A DNA stretch of 64,000 bases from Arthrinium phaeospermum (GCA_006503535.1 QYRS01000006.1:2914001-2978000), one strand, 5' to 3'; positions 37,101-48,966 are shown, counted from the stretch's first letter. Translations and numbers: made by a program. Notes: generated by a model from the sequence alone, not told the origin.

Positions 37101-38515
37101 GCTCCTCTTATTGTCGGCGGACTTATGCAGGTGCGCCTCATCCAACACCCATACCCACTCGGTTCTGTTCCCACGTTTTTTAACTGGAAGTCCCTCATGT
37201 CTTGAGATAGGCCAGCCCAATTTGGTCACGGCTCAGTCAGCGTGATAGCAACAATTGCCGTTCTGGAATTGGGAAGTGACTGCCAGTTGAGCCGGCCACC
37301 AGTCAACGGCGACTCCAGCCCTCCCAAAACGATGTTTGATTTGCCCAAACGACGAACGTGCTGCTGGGTCAGCACCAGGTCAATCGGCTGATGGGATTTC
37401 CCAACGTGGTAGCGTCATATACCAGATCCTTGGGCAGCTGTACGCGTTGTGCAGCAGCCGGCGCGTAGATCTCCAGGCTAAAGGCAGTACGGCGATACTT
37501 TGGGCAACGGTAGCGTCAGGGTTTGACGGATGTAGCGGGTAACACCCCTGCTGGGTGAGCGTGAAGAGTTGCCAATGACATGCCTGCCTGACATCCTTGT
37601 CATATCCTAGTGCCTTTCCATCCAACTCTTCCCAGATTGCCAAGACTGCTACCCAGCCCGGGCCTATCAAATCAGCCAGAAGCACCATTCTCCGCATGGG
37701 ACATCTGCAGCTTTCCGATAACCAACTTCTCGCACGCTGCACTCATTCTCTCAAGAGTCTCTTCATTCTGCTCGGCCTCCACACTTTTCCCGCGCTTCAG
37801 TTCATCCATTCACACTTGTCGCTTACACCCCCCTCTCTCCTCATATACCTCATTGTAATTCCATTTATTATTCACGGTAGACCTTCGCTGGTTGACGACC
37901 TGCCTGACCAACTAACAAGACCTAACATATACCCCATCCCTTTTGCGGCGCGCCGTGCAGCAAGGGACTGTCTCACCAACCAACATCAACTGAAACCCAA
38001 AATATTAGGTTCAGCTGCACACCCCCAACGAAAGGCGCCTTTTGACGACTCATGCGAGATCGGAGAAACGCACACATGAGCTCGTAACTGCACACTATCC
38101 CAGAGCCCCGACGCTCCGGCAAGCAACAATTCGCTGAATTCGGAGGAAACGCTTCCTCTTGAACGACTCGCGAAATAATTATACGGGAAATTCAACAGGA
38201 GGCTTTACAATACATAGGATCGCCAACCCAACCTTATTGGACCGCGACGATTCGAACCACGCAACATCAGGGGACCTCGTGGTCCGTAAGCCAGTCCAAA
38301 TGGACGGGTACGTGCAATTCTGTGTTACTTTCTCCGATACCTCGAGCCTGCCATGACACATTGACACAAATCTACCATTCCCCTCTCCCACCATGTTCTT
38401 ATATTCAACCTACCAGTTCCCCGTATAAAGATGCCCACCCCCAGAGCTATGTTGATGTCTCACATTTGGCTATGTTCCTAATTCCACTAACATGGGAAAA
38501 TTCAGCTTCATCCAC
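34154..38515. other. 4.4-kb spacer before the sec2-like gene
   Basis: No gene recognised. Frames reach 188 codons but lack any protein-family signal. The last kilobase contains long pyrimidine-rich tracts and an intron-like 3' end just before the sec2-like start, so it is probably the promoter and a spliced 5' untranslated region. Confidence 0.45.
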
Positions 38516-40678
38516 ATGGCGTCTTGGACAGGGCATCAGGGCGGCTCTGGTCCCAACACGCCGCCGCGCGGGTTTGGCCATTTCAGATCTCTCTCTACCT
38601 TCTCAGGCGTATCGCCTCGCTCCAGATCGCCGGCACATGTCAGATCTCCATCTCAATCGCATCTGTCCACCATGCCCCCATCTGGGGAACTATCGCAGCC
38701 GACACTCGAGGTCCATACTCCACCGAGGAGGATGCCGTCAAAACAGTCTTTGGTATCAAAACATTCTTTGATGGAGGACCAAGAATTTAGCACACATCTT
38801 GGCCCGAGAAGCAGAGCCACTAGTCGGGCTGATGGATCAATATCCGAATCACCTGATCATCACCCCGATCTGGACGACGAAGTTGCGACCCTCAGCACCA
38901 AGCTTGTCAATGCCCTCAACCACCAGACCAATCTCGACGACACACTAAGCTCCACTCGCCAGGAGCTGGAATCCTCACAAGACCGGATACGTGAGCTCGA
39001 GGAGACAGTCGCACGCCAAACAGAGATGCTGGCCGGGGACGTTTGGGTCAAGCGGAAAGCTGTCGAGTCTGAAAAGAAAGAATTGCTATCCAAGATTGTC
39101 GAAGAGAAACGAGTGCGTGGCGAAATGGAGAAAGAGAAGAAGAAGATTGAGCAAGAGTTGGAAAATTTGACGCAAGCTTTGTTCGAAGAAGCCAACAAAA
39201 TGGTCATATCGGCCAAGGAAGAGGCCCGCAACGAGCAGGACGCACTTCAACGTAAGAACGATCAACTAAAGGCCCAATTAGCCGACAGCGAAAGTCTGCT
39301 GAAGTCGTCGCAAGAGCAGCTCGTCCAGCTCAAGCTTGTCCTGGAGCAAATGACGGCCGAACGCGATGACCATAGTGGGACCACACCATCGTCTCCGGGA
39401 TTTAGCAAGTTCGCGCCCACAGATGATGACGGAAACACATCCGAGGCCATCTCCCAGAGCGGTATCACGGAGCCCTTGTCACCTACATATCCTACGAATC
39501 TGACTCACCTGCTCCAGCCTGTGGTACGTATGGATCTGTCCTCGTTCGAGGATTTCATGGCTCTCGTCAATGTTTCAAAGGCGCCCAGCCGTGCTTCGTC
39601 AGGCTCGTATAGTGGACTCAGCCTGGGGTTACTCAACGCAACAAGCTCCAACTCTGCGCCCTCTAATGCATCGACAACATCATTATCTGCAGCAGGCACC
39701 TCCATCCATTCGTCTTCGCCCCAGACCCCCAACACCCCGTCGTCTGCCGTCAGCTCTGGTTCTTCTGGGCCATTACCGCCCTTGAAAGATAGCAAGTTCT
39801 ACAAGAGAGTTCTCGCCGAGGATATCGAGCCAACACTGCGACTCGACACGGCGCCTGGGCTTTCATGGCTGGCTAGGCGAGCTGTGCTCAGTGCTATGAC
39901 TGAAGGCACCCTGGTCGTGGAACCGGTCCCATCGAACAGTCCGTTTGCGACTATAAGTAAGCCGCAATACTACCCATGTTCGCTATGTGGCGATACCCGT
40001 CGGGATGAACTTCATCTGCGCAACCATCGATTCCGAACAAGTGAGGCCGAATCTGCTCAGCGCTACCCGCTTTGCAAGTACTGCCTTGGTCGTGTACGGT
40101 CCACGTGCGACTTCTTGGGCTTTTTGCGCATCGTGAAGGATGGTTTCTGGCGAGCCGATGACGCTGATTCGGAACGTGCCGCATGGGAAGAAAGTGTGAG
40201 GCTACGAGAACAGATGTTTTGGAGTCGCATCGGCGGTGGGGTTGTACCTATTTCGCACCCCTTTCCCGGGCACACGGAAAGTGCCGGTGGAAAGAGTCCA
40301 CGCATGAGCATAAGTCAAGAAGGTCAGACCGAGGCTGCCCATCAAACAGCGGAACCCGAGAACGATGGCAACAGCAAAGCCCAGACAATACCCAGAGACG
40401 CCTCGGAGGTTACGTTGACACCTCATCTCAACAACGCGGATTCGACTGAAGTGACCGAAACAACTATCACTGTTCCTACCAAGCCTTCCGCAAAACTCGA
40501 GCCCCCAGTTACTCCCACCCACGTGCCCGCGGAATTCCTGTCAAAAGACGACGAGGAGCTTGCGAGCTCGTTAGCGGATTCCAAGAGTTCATCGCAAACA
40601 CTGGAGGCCCCAACCAATACCGAGGACGATGGAGTGAAGCGACTCTCTTTGACCATTCCCGGCGCGTTCGAGGAATGA
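38516..40678 (+). CDS. sec2: Rab guanine-nucleotide exchange factor, Sec2-like
   Basis: Sec2 activates the Rab Sec4 on secretory vesicles for polarised exocytosis. The frame gives 720 residues. A Ser/Pro-rich N-terminus is followed by a long coiled coil (about residues 120-290). Within it, VRGEMEKEKKKIEQ and then ELENLTQALFEEANKMVI match the Sec2p GEF domain. A Ser/Thr-rich linker leads to a second conserved region with CSLCGD and then LCKYCLGRVRSTCDF, which has the look of a Cys-rich zinc-binding module and is found in Sec2/Rabin-type proteins. The tail is disordered and ends in KRLSLTIPGAFEE. An in-frame ATG at 38492 would add eight residues. However, it sits between a branch-like CACTAAC (38485-38491) and a TTCAG (38501-38505), so it is probably inside a 5' UTR intron; I chose 38516. 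Confidence 0.85.
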   Translation: MASWTGHQGGSGPNTPPRGFGHFRSLSTFSGVSPRSRSPAHVRSPSQSHLSTMPPSGELSQPTLEVHTPPRRMPSKQSLVSKHSLMEDQEFSTHLGPRSRATSRADGSISESPDHHPDLDDEVATLSTKLVNALNHQTNLDDTLSSTRQELESSQDRIRELEETVARQTEMLAGDVWVKRKAVESEKKELLSKIVEEKRVRGEMEKEKKKIEQELENLTQALFEEANKMVISAKEEARNEQDALQRKNDQLKAQLADSESLLKSSQEQLVQLKLVLEQMTAERDDHSGTTPSSPGFSKFAPTDDDGNTSEAISQSGITEPLSPTYPTNLTHLLQPVVRMDLSSFEDFMALVNVSKAPSRASSGSYSGLSLGLLNATSSNSAPSNASTTSLSAAGTSIHSSSPQTPNTPSSAVSSGSSGPLPPLKDSKFYKRVLAEDIEPTLRLDTAPGLSWLARRAVLSAMTEGTLVVEPVPSNSPFATISKPQYYPCSLCGDTRRDELHLRNHRFRTSEAESAQRYPLCKYCLGRVRSTCDFLGFLRIVKDGFWRADDADSERAAWEESVRLREQMFWSRIGGGVVPISHPFPGHTESAGGKSPRMSISQEGQTEAAHQTAEPENDGNSKAQTIPRDASEVTLTPHLNNADSTEVTETTITVPTKPSAKLEPPVTPTHVPAEFLSKDDEELASSLADSKSSSQTLEAPTNTEDDGVKRLSLTIPGAFEE

Positions 40679-42482
40679 GTCAGCGGAGAGCATTCTCGAC
40701 ATAATCTTTTCTTGCCGGTTCCTTTACCAACGAGAAGCCGGCATATCGTTTGTTTATACGATACTATCACTCACTTAGACCATTTTGTGTAATACTAGTC
40801 CATTAAAGTACGGCAGACCTCTTCATGGAGGGAGAGGTTGGGAAGGTGCATGGAACTTCATGGCAACGGCGTTTGGGGGCATTTTATTTTTATCTTTTTG
40901 TAATGGTCTTACCCGAGAGACTTGGGGATAACAGCGGCGATTGGGACACACAGCTGATGGGCAGTGTGACGGAGTTTTGGAGGAACAAGCATTCTTTTCG
41001 GGGGCATGCCGACACTGCAGCAGCCGATGTATTGGTACACTATTTTGGGTTGATGCATTTGAGGATATCCGGCCCACGAAAGGAAGGACAGACATAACGA
41101 GGTTGGCACTCATGTCCATTGTTCATCCAGCCTACCACGCTTTGAAAAGTTCATGGTTTCAATTCCTTATTAGTAACGGCCTCGGGGGCCTTACATACCT
41201 AACCAACAACTATACATATGTTAATAATGGACTTTACAATCCAATAATAAGTTCAACTCGAGTACCCCTGATTATTTCGTTGTTTGCTATAATATATACA
41301 ATATCATGTCTGAACCTGATTAGTAATTGGTTATGTATCAGAATTATACACTTGAGGTGGCACCTCATTGGATGGCATAAAGCACGCTCACAAATGTGGC
41401 CCCTATCTCCTGCTTGTTGCCTGTGGTCTTGCCTGAGCTCTTTTGGACGCCCACCGCCTCATTCCAGAAAGGGCCCACTTCGGCCAGCCAACGGCACCGA
41501 TTTACGACCTCCTGGCACTGCCCCTTTTCGCTCGAGGATTGCGAGAAGACGTCTACATCCACCGCGTTACGCACGACTCTGGGTTAGGCGCAGCGCAGTC
41601 CGTCCTTCGATTTCTTTCAGAACCAATCAGCCAGCAAGCAGGCTCTGTCCCAACACATGACCAGTATCTTGCTGCAAATGAGACCAGCTTCGCCCCAAAG
41701 GTCGACCAGTAGCAGGCAGCACTGGGCTCCACCGTTCCCGCGGCGGCCGGCGGCATAAGAAAGGGCATCCTTGCTCCGGCGGGAAGCCGTTCATTCGGGG
41801 GTGGCTCCATCACCGGCAAGCAAACGTCGGCCGGCCACTTCGGCTTATGCAAAACCTCGCATTACGGCTCAGGACAGATGCAATAAGACTGGCCTGCGCC
41901 ATATGATCGCGCTGAGGCGCAGCATCCTCCCCAACAAGCGTCCGAGTGGGAAAGTACTGGTGGGAACGCTGTCAATCTTCCCTCGTGATAGAGAGGCGAC
42001 TTCTTTCTACACGTGGCTTCTTGGTAATCCATTACAAGATTTTCAGAACCAGAGTCCAGCTAGACTGAATGGGCCACGTGTAACCTGATGTTGTATTGAA
42101 TACCTGACCAAATGATATAATTGCGAGTTACCAACGACGGCGAGTAATTAATTACCTGGTAGGTACGGGCCAGCCATAGCGGAGCGGGTCGGGAAGGGCT
42201 TTGTCAGAAACGTACAGCTCATCATTGCACGATACGGTAATTGGTAATATACTGGTGAGTGGATAGAAAGAGACGCTCCCTATGTCTGTCTGTTGACCCG
42301 GTAAGACGAAAAGCACTGGTCATGGTATGTGGTGTAGGAAGGAAGGTGGAATGAAGGAAATTATATGTGCGGTGTGCCTTCCTTCCATGGATCCGCACCT
42401 GGAGAACCACCGTGCCCAAGACCCAATCAAACGTACATAGCAGCAAACCTTCCATGCTTCCTTCCTTCCTTCCCTCCCTTGC
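40679..42482. other. spacer between convergent genes
   Basis: The sec2-like gene and the P450 gene converge here. The middle (about 41150-41350) is AT-rich. No gene was recognised; frames up to 239 codons are in shifted, non-coding-like sequence. CTTC-type runs occur near 42455-42480, just beside the P450 3' end. Confidence 0.45.
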
Positions 42483-44241
42483 TCAGGCTTCTTCCATCAA
42501 CAACCTTGCCATTTCTTGCGATCTGACCTTGACCACACATTCGAACGGCAAAGGATGCCTGCGGTGGGCCGAAGGGAAATAAAAGTCAGCCAATCAATCG
42601 CTTCATCAGGTAGGCAGGTAGGTGAAGGTGTTTCTCGTCAAAGGCATCGGTTGACTTACCCTCCTAAACCAACGGTGACTCCCGGCTCCGGGATCTTGGG
42701 TTTCCCATCGTCGTCCAGGGCAGGTTCGAGCTCGAAGGCGGCCAGGAAGGTGGCCAGGAACATGTAGACGCTTGCGAGGGCGAGCCAGTTCCCGGGACAC
42801 TTCCGTCGGCCGAATCCGAAATTCCCAAGCGGGTAGGGCTCGCCGCGGTCATAGCGGCCCGGGTCGAAGACGAGAGGGTCCTTGTACGTGCCAGGATCCG
42901 TGGCCATGGCTGTGGTGTTGGTGAGCACCATGGTGCCCGCAGGAATGAACATGCCCCTGTACACGTCGTCGCGCAGACTCTTGTGCGGGATGTTCAGCGG
43001 GTTCAGCGGCAGGCATCTCATCGTCTCCATGATGAAGTCGTCGAGACATTTCAGCTCGCCGCGATCGCCAAAATCTGGTAAGCGTGCTTCGCCCTTTGAA
43101 CAGAGTACTATGTCAAGTTTGCCCTGGATTGCCCGCTGGACCTCGGGATGCCTGGTCAGAAATAACATGCAGGAGAGTATGGTAGCCCACGTGGTGTTTC
43201 CCCCAGCAATGATGACAGCCCCCGTGGCCCCCTTTATGTCTGCCAGGCTCGTTCCATGCGGTCTGCCTGCTTTGGAGTCCGCGACGAAACGGTCCCAATG
43301 TATTTTCATGAAGGACGATGGTGCAGTATCTGTTTTTATGGCCCTCATATTGGCATCCCAGGGCTGGTCGTGGATTGCCTGTATGGCCGTTCGGCTCGTT
43401 CGGGCATGGCGCAAAGCCGACGAAGGATTGAGCCAGTCGGGAACATACCGGATAGGTGGAAATATATCGACAAGACTTGTTCCTGCTATGCCACCAGCGG
43501 TAGTTGCCTCGCTTGCTGCTTTGGTCATCTCGCAGTACGGAGAGCTCTCGCTAGGGACCTCTTGACCAAATGCTATCCGGAAAATGATGCTCGTTGTCAT
43601 CAGAAGGGTAGAATTCCTCCAGCTATCCGGTCCTTTGATGAGAGACCGGGCGGCTTTTCGGCTTTCCTGTAGCTGCATCGGGTGAAACATTCCGACATTG
43701 GAGCGAGAAAAGGTGCTCTGGAACATTTTTCGATGAAGCTTGAACTGATCGCCCCATTTCAGGAACGTCAAAGTACGACCCCAGCCCATGCTTATGATAT
43801 GCGTTAGACCACGCCAAGAGATTCACGTTTGTGCAACAGCAACTTACATTTCGAACAGGGTGAAATCTGGTCTGTCACAATAGTTGGCTCCCCGCTGGTC
43901 AAGCAACTCGGTCGCAGCAACGGCGCTGTTTAATACGATTATAGGTTGGCCGAGCATCTTGACATAAATCACATCCGAATCTTATCAGGAGACGGTCAGC
44001 AGCCGTATCGACTAGGCACGATGGCGTATCTCTACTCACTGAATTCCACACCCCATCGCAAATAATCCCTTTCTGGGTGATCAGCGCTGACCTGACCTAG
44101 GTTCCCTATGAAAAGTCTTCCTGATGGCCCAGGTGGTAACGGGTAAGGGTTTCTCTTTCCGAACCTGCTTTTCCACAGGATGAAGATCGCCAGCGCTGCG
44201 AAGAGTACCGCGCCTATGAGACCGTGTATTTGGGAATCCAT
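42483..44241 (-). CDS. cytochrome P450 monooxygenase
   Basis: Four exons: 44241-44040, 43980-43848, 43790-42660 and 42558-42483, all with GT-AG ends (donors GTGAGT, GTAAGT, GTAAGT). The product is 513 residues. An N-terminal membrane anchor (about 7-23, GLIGAVLFAALAIFILW) is followed by the proline-rich hinge PYPLPPGPSG. The I-helix is IIAGGNTTWAT (A307-T312), with Asn where most P450s have Asp or Glu. The K-helix ExxR is ETMR (367-370). The heme loop is FGFGRRKCPGN with the ligand C443. The fourth exon supplies the usual C-terminus (LPFECVVKVRSQEM), without which the protein would stop early. It is a microsomal class II (E-class group I) fungal P450; substrate unknown. A Zn2Cys6 regulator is divergently placed 1.8 kb away. 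Confidence 0.92.
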
Positions 44242-44334
44242 CTTATCGTAAGGCAAGGGATCAAGTGATTTCGGGGTGCAGTACTGAGAAATACCGGAAT
44301 GGTCCTGAGAACACAGAAGAGGTTCTGTGAAAGA

Positions 44335-44342
44335 TATAAATA
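44335..44342 (-). promoter_or_regulatory. TATA-like element upstream of the P450 gene
   Basis: Read on the minus strand this is TATTTATA, about 95 bp upstream of the P450 start codon. Confidence 0.35.
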
Positions 44343-44370
44343 TGTCCTTTTTGAGAAGCACAGGCTGATT

Positions 44371-44420
44371 ATCGCAAACACAAAGCTTCTCACAAACACA
44401 GGGGCTCTCACAAATACAGG
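44371..44420. repeat. imperfect ~18-bp direct repeats upstream of the P450 gene
   Basis: Three related units follow one another: GCAAACACAAAGCTT, CTCACAAACACAGGGGCT and CTCACAAATACAGG. The shared core is CACAAAYACAGG. They lie 130-180 bp upstream of the P450 start, just beyond the TATA-like element, a position where activator sites would be expected. Confidence 0.55.
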
Positions 44421-46033
44421 ATGGCAGGGCAAGCGACCCGTCGAGGGATCCCGACACGGGAAAGCGATCCAAATATGATCTTTGGTCCAGCCCAGGAGTC
44501 CGTGGCCACAGCGTTTCATCCTCCAGGATAGCCTGACGTCGGTCATGGAATTTCCTGCGAAGCCCCCACATGGGGTATCCTGTGCCGATTATCTTCCATG
44601 ATGGGGGCTCCTGAGTAGGGAGATGAGCCGAATGGACAACTGCCTGGACAATTGCCAACTGTCTCGCAAACACAATTGGAGGGATGAATGCTGTGAAACT
44701 CTGGCTAGATCAAGGTGGGAATATTCGGATCCTATCACGGCATCAGGTTGCGGGGGAAGAGGTGCCGACCCCTATTATCCCAATAGTCTTGGCCTGAGAT
44801 GGGCCGATGAAGGGATGGGAGCGTCGACGTGGATGGCAGACAACCAAAGGCATAATGAAACCGGTGAGGTGGAAATCTTCACCAATTATGCTGACAAGTA
44901 TAGGGAATTGCGAAATCTTGCAGCCAAGGTTACCATGAACTGGAACTCTAAGGCATGTTTGTCTGGCTTGGCTTGGATTTGCGTGTAGTCGGTAGCGGAA
45001 GAGGACCTCAGGCGACTGGAGACAGTCCATTAAGTGGAAGAATGGCATGCAAAGGTCACATTGTCGATTACTATATGCAAGTCTGTGGTTGGAGTCTGCT
45101 ATAATCCAACCAGTGATGGACTGCAGCCACGGGCTGATCCGTGACGAATTGCCCATGGCAAGTCGAGACAGTGGGCATGAAGAAAGCAGTTGCCGGCGCG
45201 GCAATGCAAGATTGGTGAGGTTGCCGGGGGCTTGTAAGCCACACGCAACACCTGATCGATATCGATTCCTGGGCTTTGCACTCACGACGGACGGGAGAAA
45301 TCATTGGACAGAAAACTGGGGTTGATGCTGACGGCCCCCCCTCAACATCGATTCCTCCCAGCCGGCCGTTCCTCCAGAATGCGGCGGCTGCCCAAGCCCA
45401 GCCATGTCACGTTTATGTTTACGGGCAAGGGATCAGTCTATTGCGCATGGGGTAAGCACAGCTATTCAGCAAGCACAGCAGCCTATCAGCCGAGCAATCA
45501 AGCAATCACATCAGGTAGATACGTAGGGCCGCAACCATCTGGCCGGGCCGACACACAACACACCACCTACCCCCCTTGCATGTCAATCAATAACCGTAAG
45601 GATCTTTTGATTGAACTATGCGCACCGAGCTCCAACGCCAAACTGCGAAACGACTGCCGATTTCGAAGAGTTGGGGGCACTCTGCTGCATCCGTCGACTG
45701 CGTGGGTATTGCTATAACTCCACCATTTCCCTTGGAACCCTCTCTTGACCGGGCTCAGCTCTATCTGCATCATCGGGTGCGAATGTGGGGAAATCTGGCC
45801 ATCGTAGCCTGCTGACCGAACGCCTTACATCAAGACTTGGAGGCCGCAGGTGGGCAAACAAGTGAGCTGGCGTGGTACCATCGTCTTGGAAGCAGCACCG
45901 ACTGGTTCCGATCGTTACCTTGGTCACATTGCCGGATCAATCAAGTTTGCCGGCAGGGCACTTTACACTCCATCCGGCAACACCAGGTGCTTGCCCGGCA
46001 GGCTAGAGAACTGCCGCCTACCACTCGTGCGCC

Positions 46034-48966
46034 ATGGACCAGACGTCAGATATCAAACCGTCCATTGCTTCGGCGTCCCCCACGCCTGCTTCTACCGGTA
46101 CCCAGGCATCCATCTCGGGTGCGCCTATCAAGAGGAGAGCGCCCATAGCGTGTCGAAGGTATCGTGCATGTCGACCCGAGGAGAGTTGAATGGCGATTGC
46201 TTACCATCCACCCCAGATGCCGGCGTATGAGGAGTAAATGCATCCATGAAGGAAACAAGGGGCCATGCCAGGGATGTATGGAGGCTGGGAAGCCCGACGA
46301 TTGGTAGCTACAAGTCCCATCATCTGACTAGCCAGTTGTAGGTTCATTCTGACTGAGATATTATTAGCTTCTATCCAGGCCGTGGCGAGTCCACTGAAGA
46401 TCGTCAGTTCCGCCATCCGCGTCAAAGGGCGGACAAGAAATCCAATGGCAAACTACCAAGGGCAAACAAGGAGAATGCAGTATCCCCCAGTCTTACCACT
46501 AGCAGTCACACGTTGGAGTGGGATGGAGATGAGTTCCCAGACGTGCAAACGGTGAAGGAGGGCGTCCGGGCCTTCACTCGGCACTTCTTTCAACTAGGCT
46601 TCATCGCCACTGAGGATTTCCTCCTGCAGGTGGAAAACGAACCTAGCAGGATAGGCTCCTTCCTCCTGGTGAGTATCCTGAGCATATCTGCACGCTTCAA
46701 TAGAAACTACGAGGCTGCACAGAAGGTGGTGCAGACCTATTTGGATTATGCAGAGAAGCTGGCTCTGCGGGAGCTTTACCAACAGCCCGTCACTCTCGAA
46801 AGATGCCAAGCATTTTTTCTCTTGTCCATCGCCCAGCATGGCATGGGTGAGACGAGTCGCAGCAACGTAGGCTACTATTTCTATATATGTATATACATCC
46901 TCGACAATCACACTAACCCCAGTAGATCAACATGGGCATAGCTATATCGATGGCCACCGAGATGCGACTGCATCGAGAAGAGACGTTTAAGGAAATCACC
47001 GAGGATTCAACCCGCGAGGCCAGAATCAGGGCCGAATCTGCTCGACGTACTCTGGTGAGTGCTTTCATGGTAGAATACTCGTGGGCTTTGATCAGCATCT
47101 GTCCATCCTCTCCCTCGTTGTCTGCAGACTAACTCTGAGCTTCTGAAGTGGATGTTGCATAGTAAGTAGTCCCGTACTAGCAAGCGTTTTGCATGCTCAA
47201 GTGATTAGGCCAGGACAACCTTCACTCTGGCCCCTATAAGCGGGTACAACTTGCGGCGAGCGACATCACGACGTTGCTCCCCTGCGACGAAGATGAGTTT
47301 CGCTGTGGCGAGTTCCAAGTCAAGCCTCGAGCGGCTCTTGTGGGAACGCCACCAGCTGATCTGGACCCAACCTTGACAACACTCAGCTCACGTTCGCTCT
47401 TTGCTACTCTCATCCAAACCCACCACATCTGGGGCACGGTTGCGCGCCGGGCTGTAGCTAACGAGAAGAGCTCTCGCCCCGATGACACGGGCAGTGACTA
47501 TGCAAAGATAAGAAATCAGCTCGTTGATTTTGAGAGAAATCTACCACGCAATCATGCTTTCGATGAACTACTTCTAGCAGGCTACCGGAAGAAAAACGAG
47601 GACCTTGTGAGCTACCCCAGACTCCCGATGGAAGGAAGGTGATGTTCTGACTTGATGTGCAGGCATATCTGAGTGCTTGTGCAACCTTGAGGCTAAGTAA
47701 CATCGTTCTTCGGAAGGCATATCTTGGCGAGTATGTACCGCCGCGGACCTTTTCCATGCACAATCCATTAACCTCGCTACAGCATGATCCGCTCGTTGAA
47801 GAGCCCCCATTCTGTCCCGGGAGTGCATATTCTTCGCATAATCGCCGAAGAGCTCTTCGACAATGTCTTTGATCTTTTTCTGCAAATCAAGGCCCAATTT
47901 GATGACCGGGATAGGCCTTTGGAAGAAATGGTTGGATCTCAGATGGCGGTAAGTGATGCTCTTCGCACCGACATCGTTCCAGTCAGTTGCTTAATACGAA
48001 GCAGGCATTCTGTGTCTACAGCTGCGGCTTGCTTGTGTCTTACCTCGTCAAGTTCCCTGGGCGTGAGTATAAGAAGTGCCCCATCACCCATATCAACCCT
48101 ATTAAACAACCTACAGTGTATCAGCCTCCCGAGCCAAGAAAGTATAATGGGGATGTTCTTATACCTAAAGATATGTATGAGTACATCATCGGAATTCTGG
48201 AAGAAGCCCAGGCGATCTGGCCTCTTGCTTCTAGTTGGCTCATTGGCCTGAAGAGCTGGATGCGTGGCCCAGATACGGGCGGAGTGTATGAAGGCGTCTT
48301 CATGGCGGACGGTGTAAGGTTACCCCATACCATGACATTCTAGAATGGAAGCTGATTCTTATCCCTGGACAGAAAGATCCCTTACCACATGCCTTTCTGC
48401 ATCCGCCCGTCACGACGCCAGCAGACAAGATGACAGGTCTTCTTTCACCCTCCTTTGTCCATGGCAAGATCGAACCAAAGCAGCACCCTGTTCCGGCCGC
48501 GCATACTGAGCCAGCGATCCTCCCACCGCTGCAGTCCAACCAGGCCATTTCCGTCGAACCCCCTTCGCTCCCGCCACCGCCACTCACAGGGTATCTCAGC
48601 CCTACGCAGCAGCAACAGCCGACGCCATACCACAACCCTCAGTATGGCAGTTACCCGTCCCAAGTAACCGACTATGGCAAGCCCGATCACCACCATCATC
48701 AGCAACAGCAATACGAAGGGGGACTCTACACCCTCCACCACGGCAGGACACCCACCACGACGCACGTCTCCCCCCAAATCGCCAACACGTACGACCAGAA
48801 CCCGGCCTTCATGCCCGACTTCAACAACTTCCTCTCCACCACCAACGACGGCTTCAACCTCCAGCTCCAACAGCTCATGGGCACGTCCTGGAACGCGTCG
48901 GATGCGACGGCCCCGTTGTATACGCAGCACCACCTGACCGACATGTCGACTCAACCACCGGCATAA
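46034..48966 (+). CDS. Zn2Cys6 transcription factor with fungal TF domain
   Basis: Eleven exons give 777 residues: 46034-46158, 46217-46303, 46368-46866, 46926-47054, 47149-47161, 47209-47606, 47663-47730, 47783-47948, 48005-48062, 48117-48313 and 48373-48966. Every junction keeps the frame. The zinc cluster is C40-x2-C43-x6-C50-x8-C59-x2-C62-x8-C71, split over three exons, with the last Cys completed by splicing. The middle region shows the fungal-specific TF domain pattern: AFTRHFFQLGFIATEDFL, IAQHGMGETSRSNINMGIAISMATEMRLHREE and ESARRTLWMLHSQDNLHSGPY. The C-terminus is Gln/His/Pro-rich and ends in a putative activation region (FMPDFNNFLSTTNDGFNLQLQQLMG). Exon 5 has only 13 nt. It is probably a nuclear DNA-binding activator; the adjacent divergent P450 is a candidate target, but nothing proves that. 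Confidence 0.9.
47149..47161 (+). other. 13-nt microexon of the Zn2Cys6 regulator
   Basis: Exon 5 (coding WMLH plus one base) lies between an acceptor GAAG and a donor GTAAGT. An upstream acceptor ending at 47127 (TCTGCAG) would lengthen it in frame by seven codons (TNSELLK). An ACTAAC branch-like motif inside that extension favours the short form. Confidence 0.7.

Larger units (their letters stand above)
44242..46033. other. 1.8-kb intergenic region between divergent P450 and regulator genes
   Basis: No gene recognised. It should carry the promoters of both flanking genes. A TATA-like element and imperfect 18-bp direct repeats lie near the P450 end and are listed separately. Confidence 0.55.

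Noticed and set aside
38237..38299. tRNA-like sequence on the minus strand (acceptor-type TTGGACT/GGTCCAA pairing and TTCGAAT loop)
   Set aside because: Only 63 nt long, the T-stem has mismatches at two of five pairs, and no proper D-arm or anticodon arm can be folded.
40941..41660. 239-codon open frame on the plus strand between sec2 and the P450
   Set aside because: Runs through AT-rich non-coding sequence, changes composition along its length and shows no family signal.
44371..44420. CRISPR-like array
   Set aside because: The units are imperfect, directly adjacent without unique spacers, and the genome is fungal.
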